From: Beta vulgaris subsp. vulgaris
Taxonomy: Eukaryota > Streptophyta > Magnoliopsida > Caryophyllales > Amaranthaceae
Direction of reading: 5' to 3'
Length of the DNA: 64,000 nucleotides
Assembly: GCF_026745355.1 (NCBI RefSeq)
Contig: NC_079209.1
Coordinates: forward strand, 21,049,571 to 21,113,570
The position numbers and the translations under genes are program-made. Shown in pieces: positions 11,885 to 22,584 of the stretch; positions within the stretch are counted from its first letter, which is position 1, and each line of letters opens with the position of its first letter. Under the pieces are notes generated by a model. The model had not been told where the DNA came from. It saw only the letters and a program-made list of their open reading frames with translations, and made no database searches.

Positions 11885-12495
11885 GTGATGAAGTAGTATA
11901 TTTTAACATACACTATAGTGTATGTTAAAATGATATAGTGTGTTTTTTAATAGTGTATATTGATATGATATAGTGTGTTTTGTCATTATAGTGTATTCTC
12001 ATATGATATAGTGTCTTTTGTGATGATATAGTGTATTTTGAAATGATAGTGTTGCTGTGATAGTTCTTTGACAGTGTATATTGACATCAGTTTATGTGTT
12101 TTGAAATGATATAGTGTATGTTAAAATGATATAGTGTGTGTTAAAATGATATAGTGTGTGTTAAAATGATATAGTGTATGTTAAAATGATATAGTGTGTG
12201 TTAAAATGATATAATGTATGTTATAATGATATAGTGTATATTGATGTGATATAGTGTATGTTAAAATGATATAGTGTATGTCAAGATGATATAGTGTATA
12301 TTGATATGATATAGTGTATGTTAAAACGATATAGTGTATGTGAAAATAATATATAGTGTATGTTAAAATGATATAGTATATGTTATAATGATATAGTGTA
12401 TGTTAAAATGATATAGTATATGTTAGTATTTTTGGGTATGATAAAGTATGTTTTGACATTATATAGTGTGTTGTAGGCTGATATAGTGTATGTTC
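11885..12495. repeat. 20-bp minisatellite GATATAGTGTATGTTAAAAT in intron 1 of the outer gene
   Basis: About 25 imperfect tandem copies of a 20-base unit fill most of the intron between 11654 and 12515. Variants include GATATAGTGTATATTGATAT. Confidence 0.9.
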
Positions 12496-13814
12496 TCTAC
12501 AATTATTTTTTGCAGATCGAGCACGTTGGACAGCAGGATGGAAGAAATGATGCTTCTAATCCTGGTGTTAGTGAAGGAATTCCTGGTAATGAAAAAACTT
12601 TTGCTGGTAAACAGGTTGTAATGAAAGAAGTAGCAAAAGGCACGAAGAGGATAAAAGGTGTAGGTCTGAATGAAACCTTGCAATCTCTAAAGAAGAGGAA
12701 AATATCCATTGATGCTCAAGAAAAGACGGTAAACCCGTTCAAAACTAATTGTTGTGGTAAAAGGCTTTGTGAGTTGAATGAAGCTTTTAGTTTTGAGCAG
12801 AAAAAAAACTGTTACTGAAATTGGTTTTGGATCTTTGTTGGATTTAAATATTTCCAGGACTAATAATGCTTTGAGTGGATGGTTGGTGGAGAGGTTTGAT
12901 GGTGGTTCTGGGATGTTTAAGGTGGGTTATGGAAAAGAATTTAGAGTGAACCAATTTAATGTGTATGATGTGTTCCAGTTCCCTATGGTTGAAGGAGAGG
13001 ATGTGGTGGATGTCTCTTGGGGACCTAATGCGGAGAATCTACATTTTGAGTTAAAAGCAAGTTGGAGGGAGTACTTTGGAGTTGATCGGGAGAAAGGTCA
13101 GATTCCTTTGAGTGCTGTTTATTTTGAGTTAAAGAAGTTAGTTGATGGTGGGGTGGTTTTTAAAAAGCTTTATCTGTTATTTGCCTTTTCTTCTTTTTAG
13201 CTCCAGTTGCAAATAACACACTTGATTTGAGGCTTGTTCTTGCTGTAAATGAGGTTCGGAAAATTCCTCGTTTCAATGGGTGTAAATATATTTTAGGTAG
13301 GTTGCTATATGCAAATGTGTTGTTCAAAAAATTCAATGTGGTCTAAAGGTGCTCGGGCGCATTATAGTGGTTGTATAATTTTGTTGCAGTTGATTTACTT
13401 CCATCACCTACAGATTGGTTATAGGGTACCTCCAACCCGACTGCCTCTGTTGGCTCCTTGGGATAATGAGTCAATTTCGAAGAGAATTCGTCGTGAAGTA
13501 TTATGTGATAAGTTTGGCAGTTGTTTGCTTGATGAAACTTATCCAATAAGTGTCAGGTTTTACTTCACTGATGATGGGAAAGTTGATTTCAGCCGGATGA
13601 AGCCGGTTCAAAAAAAATTGAATTTCAGTATGTACCACGTCCTATATTGAGTGAAGATACAGGAAGTGGTGCAAGTAGTGGTAGTGATTTAACAAAGAAG
13701 GCTGCGCCAAAGAGGAAGGTGAAGGGCAAGCTTCATATTCAGTTTGAGCTTCCACCAGGAAGTCTCACTAATGAAGAGATTACTGCTCAAGCTAGAGATG
13801 TAAGTTCAAATTTT

Positions 13815-14670
13815 TGATATAGTAGAGTTTTCAGTGATATAGTCTGGTTATATGTGATATAGTGTGTTTTTAGGTGATTGTGTTGTTATGTGATGCTGGT
13901 ATGTGATATTATATTTTTATTTGATATACTGGTGTTGTATTTGATATAGTGTATTTTAGAATGATATAGTGTTGGTCTATATGATATAGTGTATGTATGT
14001 GGTTTTAATATTTGATAGTTGTGAAAATTGAATAATGTCTGTTTTGATATAGTGTATGTTAAAATGATATAGTGTATGTTCAAATGATATAGTGTATGTT
14101 AAAATGATTTAGTGTGCGTGAAAATGATATAGTGTATGTTCAAATGATATAGTGTATGTTAAAATGATATATTGTGATTGAAAATGATATAGTGTATGTT
14201 AAAATGCTATAGTGTATGTTAATACTACCTCTGTTTTTATTTAGTTGCAACGTTTTGACTTTCACAGTTGCCAATGTACTATTTCAAATCGTTTTATCTC
14301 TAATTGTATGTAAGTAAAAATATAAAACTTTGATATTATGAAAGCTTACATCGAAACGAATCAAACAAGACCCCACATGACTATATTTTGTTTAACATAT
14401 AAATCAATAAATGTGGTCAAATAAGAGAACATGAATAGTGCAATTTGTCAAACGTTGCAACTAAAAGAGAACGGAGGTAGTATGATATAGTGTATCTTAA
14501 AATGATATAGTGTATATTGATATGATATAGTGTATGTTAAAATGATATAGTGTATATTGATATGATATAGTGTATGTTAAAATAATATAGTGTATGTTCA
14601 AAGGATATAGTGTATGTTAAAATGATATAGTGTATATTGATATAATATAGTGTATGTTAAAATGATATTA
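13815..14670. repeat. Same 20-bp minisatellite in intron 2, split by a MITE
   Basis: Copies of the GATATAGTGTATGTTAAAAT unit run from just after the donor at 13801 to 14222 and resume at 14483-14670. The acceptor follows at 14714. The interruption is the MITE at 14225-14480. Confidence 0.9.
14225..14480. mobile_element. Stowaway MITE (256 bp), family A, inside the minisatellite
   Basis: CTACCTCTGTTTTTATTTAG at the left and CTAAAAGAGAACGGAGGTAG at the right form the inverted ends. TA flanks at 14223-14224 and 14481-14482. It is the same length as the element at 9925-10180 and shares interior sequence in inverse orientation. Confidence 0.85.
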
Positions 14671-15534
14671 TGTTGGTGTTTTTGATTGAGTGTTTTCGAC
14701 TATGATTTTTGTAGGAGCTTCATGCTATGTGGTTGTTGTGGAAGAGGGATTTGGACGCTGTCTCTCATTGCCACATAGATTCGTTAAAGAGTTGGAAGGA
14801 CTCTCATGTGGCTGGCAATCCTCCTTCTGATAATCATTCCCAAGATGATCTTGACAAAATTTTTGTCAAGTTCAATTTATCAGAGGAAAAATTGATTTTA
14901 TCAGTCCCAACTTTGGCCGTCCTGATAAAAACATTCCCAACTTCCATTTTTTATTGTTCAGTCCCAACTATTGGGGGTACTTTACACACGTGGACCCAGT
15001 TCACTGGTAACCTGCTACAACTGTAAAGAAAAAACTGTCCCCCTTACTAACGTTAATTTCTCAAGTTTAATCACTAACTGCCCTTCTTCTTCCCTCCTAA
15101 ATATGAATTAATGGGTCTCCCCTCCCAATGTTCTTGTCTGGACAACTCTCCATTTCTCTGCAACTCCATAGCTTTAATTCTTAAAAAAAAAATTGAAGCT
15201 CATAACACTTTGATTCTAATTGCGAGGATAAACACTTCGATTCTGGGAATTTTGAAGAATTTGAAGAAAGGGAGCGTTTTTAGGGTTGCGGAAATTCCAA
15301 GGCAAAAACTCGTTGGTTTGCAAAATTCGAAGGAGTGCAGGTTAGTTCCTTACATCTTTGTATAATTTATGTACTTTCACTTTATTTCCAATTGTTGTTA
15401 ATCATCAAATTGTTGCACAAACTTGTTGTTCTAGTTTTTTTTTTTTGCCCGGATAAATTGCTTGTTGGTTGTTGTGTGTGAAATTGTTGTGGTTGAATTG
15501 TTTTTGTTTACTGTTTGAATAGGCTTTTGTTGGT

Positions 15535-18500
15535 ATGGATGAATATGTGTGCTTGAGATTCTGGCATGGAGGTGTATTTAGGAAACATAAACTGGGGTAT
15601 TTGGAGTATGTAGGTGGAGAAGGCAGAACTTTTAAGGTGGACCCAGATGAGTTGTGCTGGTGGTTTTTTGTTGAATTAGTGAAAAAATGTGGGAAGTATG
15701 AAGGTATTGAACATATCTTTTACTGTATACCAGGACAGAATTTGGATGTTGGTCTAAGGAGGGTGTATAATGACAAAGAAGTGCTGGAAATGGGTGCTAT
15801 AGTGATGAAAGAGAAGTGCATTGACTTATATGTGAAACATGAGATTGGTCAACCTGAATTAGTTCATTTTTTGGAGGGCAGCCTTGAGGGAGTTCCACAT
15901 AATGAGCCCAACCTAAATGAGGGCAACAACTCTAATCAGCCCATTGTTGCAGGCCCTTTGAATCAGCCCAACCTGAATGAGCCAATGCAGCCCAACCTGA
16001 ATGAGCCAATGCATCCCAACCCTGATCCCCTCCTTAGTCAGTCAACTGTAATTGTTGAGCAGCCCTTAATTGGTGAGAGTACAAAACAGATTGATGATGT
16101 ACCAGTTGGTCCCCACCATAAATCCACATCATCAAAAGGGCCCCCTAAAAAGCTGACCCCACACAGAAAAAGTCAGTAAACCTATAAAAAAGACCCCAAA
16201 TATTCCACTTAGGTGCAGTCCTAGGAAGTTGAGCAAAACAACTTCCACATCAGCTAATGAACCTTCACTAGATGAGCCTGCAATCATCATTACACCTTCT
16301 GAATTTATGAAACATACAATAATAACTTCAGATAAATCCCAAACCCTAAATTTCCCCCTGCACCCCCATCTTCTGCATCAGCTTCACTCAGTCAAACCTC
16401 CAACCCTGCAGAAACTGAAACTAACCCACCTAAAGAAGCTGAAACTAACCCACCCAAAGTAGCTGGAACTAACCTACCACTTCAGACAGAGGGTTCAGAT
16501 GATGATGAGTGTTATTCAAGTGAGTCTGATGGGTTGTATGAGCCTGAGACAGAGGGTTCAGATGATGATTTAAGAGAATTAGATTTAGAAGAAGAAGTTT
16601 TTAGTGCAGATGAAGAACTGAGAGAGGGTGAAGATGTAATGGAACCTGTGAATCAGCCTGATGAAGGTGATAGTTCAGATGATGAATTGAGGGAGGCAAG
16701 GGAGAGAGTGAAAGGATGTTGTAGTAAGTTATATGAGCTTGCACAAGAGCTTCAAAAAGAAGCAGCTCAAGGTAAGCTAGGAGCTTTAATTTCTACACCT
16801 AATGTACCCAATGTTCAGGGTAATGAGGAAGGTTATGAAAGTGAGTATGAAGATAGTGATGAAGCAGAGTTGACTCCAGGAGAAAGTGAGGATGATGATT
16901 TCACTGGGAGGAAAAGAAGGCAGAGGAGGGTTATTGTCAGTAAGCTAACTGACTTTACAAATTTTGAATGGAGTGTGGGTTATAGGTTCCCAAATAGAGA
17001 GGAGTTTAGGAAGGCAGTTGCAAAGTATGCTGTAATTCAAGGTAAAAACCTGACATTCACTTCTAGTAACAAGAATAGAGGGCAGAGGTTGGAAGTGAAA
17101 TGTTTGACAAGTTGTCCATTTAGGCTATATGGGTCCTGGGATAGTAGAAGAGCTTGTTTTGTATTGAAGACTGTGAGTGGAACCCACACATGTACTAGGA
17201 ACATGCAGAAGAATAGACAGTTGAAGTTTAGGTGGATGGCATCCCAATTCCTAGAAATTTTCAAAAACAGACCCCATTGGCCAGCAAAGGAAATTCAAGA
17301 AACAGTTAGAAGAGCATACAGGGTGTTGATAAAGAAAGACCTTGCTTATAAGGTGAAGTATCATGCCCATCAGATGCTTCATGGCTCAATGAAAGAGCAC
17401 TACAACAAACTTGGAAGTTATATAAGGACATTGAAAGATGCTAGTCCACACAGTGTCATAAATTTGGTTAATAATCCAATACAAAGAGGACCAGAGCCTG
17501 TTTTCCAGAGGATTTTTGTGTGTTTTGATGGAATAAAAAAAGGGTGGATAGAAGGATGTAGGAAGGTGTTGTGTGTGGATGCTTGTTTTCTCAAGACCTT
17601 CCTTGGAGGGCAACTACTGGCAGCTATTGGAAGGGATGCAAATGATCAAATGTACCCAGTTGCTTGGGCTGTAGTTGAAGGGGAGAACAATGACAGTTGG
17701 CACTGGTTCATTACAGAGCTTCAAAGGTCTTTGGAACTTGGTGATGGAAGCCACTTTAGCTATTATATCAGATGAGCATCAGGTATACTTTAGTATTGAA
17801 CTTTGCACTGTCATTAATACTTCCTTGTATGTATTGCATATTGATTTATTCCATGTTTGTTTGTTTTTTTAATGTTATGTGTGAGAAGTCAATTCTAGGT
17901 GCAGTAGCAAATATACTGCCTAGTGTTGAGCACAGACATTGTGCTAGGCACATATTTGCTCACTGGCAAAAAGATTTCAAAGGAGATGATATGAAGATGA
18001 TTTTTTGGAGGGCCGCAAAGGCATACAACCTCACAGATTATAATGAAGTTTTGGAAGAAATGGGAAAGCTGAACCCAGATGCAGTTGTGGGTTTCAGAAG
18101 GTATGATCCAAAGTTATTTTGCAGAGCTTTTATGAAGACTGACACAAGTGTGGATGTTATAGTTAACAACCTTGCTGAGACATTTAATGGATATATTATC
18201 CAAGCAAGGACAAAGCATCTCATTTACATGCTTGAAGACATAAGAACTGCCCTCATGCAGAGGTTGGTACTAAAAAAACAAGACATGGAAAAGAGAACCT
18301 CAGCAATCTGCCCTAGAATCCAAGCCAAATTGGCGAAAGCTAAGGAAGCTGCTGCTCTTTGCAATCCCATTCCTTCTTCACCAACTATTTTCCAAGTATC
18401 TTATTACATGGATACACTGACAGTTGATTTATAGGCTAGGAGTTGCACATGCAGGAGATGGAATCTAACTGGTATTTCATGCTGCCATGCAGTGGCATGT

Positions 18501-19444
18501 ATCTTCCTATGTAACTTCAATGCTGAGGAGTATGTCTCTGAGTGGTATAGGAAAGATACATACCTTAAGGCATATGGCAACTCCATACCTCCATGTGTAG
18601 GTGAAAGACACTGGACTAAGGTGGACTATCCATTGCAACCACCCCCTATAAAGATAGGGCCAGGGAGGCCTAGGAAAAACAGAATCAAGGACCCACATGA
18701 GGACCCAAAGAAGCCTGGGAGGCTCACAAGGCATGGTGTTGAGATGCACTGTAGTGTGTGTAAGGGGAAAGGTCACAACAAGAGAAGATGTCCTAATAAG
18801 GACAGTGTTGCAGCTGCTGCTAATAAGAGACAAAGAGTAGAACAAGCATCAACATTAGCAAGCACTCACTCAGAAATTGCATCTGGACATGCTTCAAATA
18901 TAAGTGCACAACCATTAAGAACTGGAAGAAATGGGAGAACAATTGCTGGTGGTAGGGGCTCAAGAGGAACAGGAGTTGGAAGAGGGATCAGAGGTGCAGG
19001 TAGATCTTCTACTGTAACTAGGAGGGGCTCTAGGGGAGGAGGAGATGGAAGAGGGTCCAGAGGTGCAGGAAGGGGTAGAGGGAGCAAGGGGAGAGGTGGA
19101 AGTGATGGAGGCAGAGGAAATGTGAGTGGACATCCTTTTTTTTTTTGTTCTTCTTTGTGCTTTGTTGTTAAATTGTGTGTAACAATTTTGTTTAAATGTT
19201 TCAGGTACCTGCTGGGGTTGGTATATTTGTTGGCAATGATGGGTCAACTTACTTCAATGTAAGTTAAACACTTTGTAATGTGGATATGTCTAGTTATTTT
19301 GTTAAATTATAGACATTAACTAACTGTTCTGTTTTGGATGTATAGGGGAGGATGCAAGCACAAGGCTCCCAATCAGCCTTGGGTCTAGGAAGCCAAGCAT
19401 CAACAAGCACCACCAATCATCCTTCAATTCATGGATCTGTTTAG
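15535..19444 (+). pseudogene. MURA-type MULE transposase, broken
   Basis: Starts MDEYVCLRFWHGGVFRKH, a PB1-like N-terminal region of some plant MULE proteins, followed by an NEPMQPNLNEPM repeat and an acidic linker. From about 16950 the MuDR N-terminal pattern appears (FEWSVGYRFPNREEFRKA, then CPFRLYGSW). Next comes the DDE domain with VLCVDACFLK and AIGRDANDQMYPVAWA, then EHRHCARHIFAHW and NNLAETFNGYI. A SWIM-type CTC...CCHA motif lies near 18440, a CX2CX4HX4C zinc knuckle (CSVCKGKGHNKRRC) near 18755, and a Gly/Arg-rich tail precedes two short exons ending at 19444. An intron lies at about 17783-17885. Frames break near 16180-16500 and 17745, and TAG at 18432-18434 interrupts just before the SWIM motif, so this copy probably makes no full-length enzyme. 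Confidence 0.85.
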
Positions 19445-19825
19445 GGTGTTTTTCTGTAGAACATAACTATGTTTAGGGCTTTTTGTTTTCATGAAACTTG
19501 TTTTGTATCAGCTTTGAATACAACACCCTCTTTTGTATTAGCTTATTAACTTGCTCAAGGGTTTTGTATCAGTTGTTTAGGACAGTAATGTATTATCTGT
19601 TTTTGTTATAATGCAATAACAGGTTACCAAAAAGCTCTACAATATCCCTCAATTTTGTGCTATATTTGAAGAACAACAAATGTGCAAAATAAGCTTTTCA
19701 TTTCAATACCATTCATTCAGATTACAAACATTTCACCACCACAGATACAACCAACCAAAACCTACTTCTAACCTTAATTCATTACTAGCAAGGTTAATTT
19801 AGTACAACAAAATTGCAAGCTTAAT

Positions 19826-20502
19826 TTAGTACAACCAAATTGCAAGGATTACAAACAGAACCCATGACAAGCCTAAAGCAATTACAGCATAATTTTCCCC
19901 TTTGGCAGTCTTCAAACTCTCAAAACGCATCTTCAACATTTCATCACTCATACTGTGCATTGCTTCCTCCATCTTCTCTTTCTTCAATTTCAACTTCTGT
20001 AACTTTTCCTCCACAGTTTTGAACTGCAATTCAAATTCACAACAATTCAAACTTCTGTAACTTTTCCTCCACAGTTTTGAACTGCAATTACTAGCAAGGT
20101 TAATTTAGTACAACCAAAGAATTATTGTGTATTGCTCCAATAACTTCATCTGCAAAAACTCACATCCATGGCATTGTCCTTCATTGTCCTCCTCCCATTT
20201 GAAGAACCCACAATCAGATGTGCCCTAATTTCAATTTGAGGAGAAGAAATTAAAAGCACTAATTTTACTTAATTTTAACCTTAAACAAAAGCAAAAAAAA
20301 TCATAATTTAAGTGATTCAACAAATAAAGGACAAAAATTTAGCACTTACAGGCCACTTAGAACAACCCAAAAAAAAATTCCCCATGTTCGCTCCATGTTT
20401 GCAGGTTCTTTATCTTGCTGGGATGTTATGGTAGCATTTCAGTTGAACCTCTCTTCCACTCCCCCTTGAATTGTTGGATCCTGATGAGTGTTGTGCTGCC
20501 AT
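19826..20502 (-). pseudogene. GRF zinc-finger / coiled-coil / C-terminal membrane-anchor gene of the MULE
   Basis: Minus-strand ATG at 20502. Exon 1 (20502-20350) encodes a cysteine-containing GRF-like first half, and the next exon (from 20224) continues DCGFFKWEED...CHGCEF, the second half of a GRF-type finger. Downstream, EEKLQKLKLKKEKMEE forms a coiled coil and the C-terminus NYAVIALGLSWVLFVILAIW is a single membrane segment. GRF fingers bind nucleic acid. Plant genomes have many small GRF/coiled-coil/TM proteins of unknown role. Exon 1 has an in-frame TAA at 20412-20410, and about 55 bases of the coiled-coil exon are duplicated (19995-20090). The position, convergent with the transposase, is that of mudrB in MuDR, though the protein is unrelated. 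Confidence 0.65.
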
Positions 20503-21433
20503 GGGAGATTTGCAAATTTCGAAGGAGGAAAGTTTGGGTTTTTCGCAGAAGGTAGGAAGGAGGAAGAGAGTGTGAGATTATGTTTTTGGGGGGGAAAGTG
20601 TGGGTGCCTTTAACTAACAAGGTCACGTGGAGGCACGTGACTATTGTTCACCTGCATTAGCAGGTTGGTAACCTGCTGGGTCCACGTATGTAAAGTACCC
20701 CCAATAGTTGGGACTGAACAATAAAAAATGGAAGTTGGGACTGTTTTTATCAGGACGGCCAAAGTTGGGACTGATAAAATCAATTTTTCCTTTATCAGAA
20801 GTACTTTGATGAAATGGTATCAATTGCATATGCTGTGAAGGATTTGCCAACTGGTTGGGAAGAAGTGTCTAATCCTTCTACTACTGCATTCCCTAGCTTT
20901 ATAGTGACTCAAATGAGTCAGAAATCCAATGATGTGATCAACAAAGTTGTGAGTAGTGTTTTTGATGATGCAAGTGAGAACATGATTGTGGAGGAAATTT
21001 CCTGGACTGCTTTCCAAAATGTTTTGTCTAGGGGTCTAGCCAAGTCAACTCTAAGGCTGGATGAATATGCAGTTAAGGGTCCATTCACTCATCTTTCTAA
21101 GATGATGAAAGATTTTGAAGATGTGATGCAAGATCTTCCAATATTTTTAAGGGAGGCTGTTAATTATTGTTCTGAAAATCAACATATTGTTTTTATTGCA
21201 CTAGTAGAATAGATGCTATTTGCTGCGCTGATATTGTTGCGGTTTTACCTATACGCAGCAATATAACACGCAAAAAGAAAAAAAAATTGAAAATGACAAT
21301 ATTGCTACGGTTTCCCGCCAAAAACCGCAGCAATATTATTCAATGGACAAATTCTGAAAAACATGTGGGCCCTTAGCAGCAAATATTGCTGCGGTTTCCA
21401 CGTGAAAACCGCAGCAATATTTGCTGGCAAGCA

Positions 21434-21784
21434 AAAAAAAAAGAGGCGGGTTTATTTTGTCGAATTTCTCACTCTCTCACAATCTCTCAAACTCTCGACC
21501 CTCTCACACTCTCTCTCTCTCTCTCCTCCGGCGAAACGTTCGTTCTTCCGGCGACGTCCGCAACAACTTTCCGGCGTCCCCCCTTCGTTTTCCGGCGATT
21601 CCCTCCTTGGTTTTCGGCGAGTTCGAATTCCTCCGCCGCCTCTCTCCTTCGTTGCTCCAACGAATCGACCTCTGCTTCTATTTCACCGGCGCCACTTCTA
21701 TTTTTCCGGTGCTTCTCCTCCGGCGCCTCTCCTCAGAATTTCCGGTGCATTCAAGCTATTTCCTCGCCGTTTTGTTATCTTAGG
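21434..21784 (+). promoter_or_regulatory. Probable 5' leader of CACTA-1 with CT microsatellite
   Basis: A CTCTCACTCTCTCTCTCT tract and a C-rich stretch with many CCGGCG motifs lie just inside the left end. They end at a splice-donor-like CTTAG|GTTAGT near 21783. Three overlapping open frames here are composition effects, and no protein was recognised. Confidence 0.45.
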
Positions 21785-22584
21785 TTAGTTTTTTTGTAAA
21801 TTTTTCTTAATTAGTGTTTTAATAAATTTTTGGCTTAAATTGTAGTTTAAAATGATTAGTATAAAGTATATATATGCTTAGTTATAAGATTTGAGTATTA
21901 AAAATGATTTTGTGATAATTTTGCTTTAGTTTTTGTATGCCCTAATATGTTATACGGGATTGTTTATGCTTAAGTTATTGTGATGTTTTGTAATTTTTTT
22001 TAAAGTGATATAATGCAATGCCTTTATATTGATAGACTACCAATGGGAGGGAAGGGAAATCTAAGGAATGGTTTGGTACTTGTTGTTTGATGATAACTTG
22101 AAATCGCTTGAATGCGATTATTGTTTGGTGAATATTTGGAATCGCTTGAATACGATTGTTTTTATGCACATCATATTGCCTAGATACCCGTTCAAGACTT
22201 ACTCATTAGGAGTAAGTCTTGAATAGTCCCCTTTTGGGACTGTTCTTAAACTCACATCTCACTTAGGTGGTGAATGTGTGTTGATTCTTTGATTCTAAGT
22301 GAAATACGGTTAGTCATTTCCCTAATTTGTTCTCCGGGTACAATAAGATAAACAATTTCTTTATCGTGTACTTGGAGAACTGAAGGGAAATGCTGCCGAA
22401 TTTTACTTAGAATCAAAGATGATACATGCATTCACTAGTGGGATTGGACGTTTAAGGATGGGTTAGGTTGGAGTTATAAGGACCCAATGGAAGCATGCAT
22501 TGAATATTAGTTTGTTGTATGTGTTGGAGTTATCTGAATTTTAAATTGATAATAATTTGTATGTATGTATTGGGGTTTTTAGAA

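Larger units (their letters stand above)
14885..20790 (+). mobile_element. Complete Mutator-like element (MULE, 5,906 bp)
   Basis: A perfect 9-bp target duplication TTTATCAGA lies at 14876-14884 and 20791-20799. The inverted ends are about 115 bp (14885-14999 and 20676-20790), begin GGAAAAATTGATTTTATCAG, and by eye differ at two positions. The near-identity of the ends and the exact duplication suggest recent insertion. It interrupts a coding exon of the outer gene. Two convergent genes lie inside: a plus-strand MURA-type transposase and a minus-strand GRF-zinc-finger protein, an arrangement like mudrA/mudrB of maize MuDR. Confidence 0.93.

Noticed and set aside
18866..19247. Pro-rich minus-strand frames opposite the MULE transposase tail
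   Set aside because: Shadow of the Gly/Arg-rich coding tail on the plus strand.
21363..21799. Three overlapping Ser/Pro/Phe-rich frames in the CACTA-1 leader
   Set aside because: All three frames are open because of CT/CCG composition; no homology, better explained as a 5' leader.
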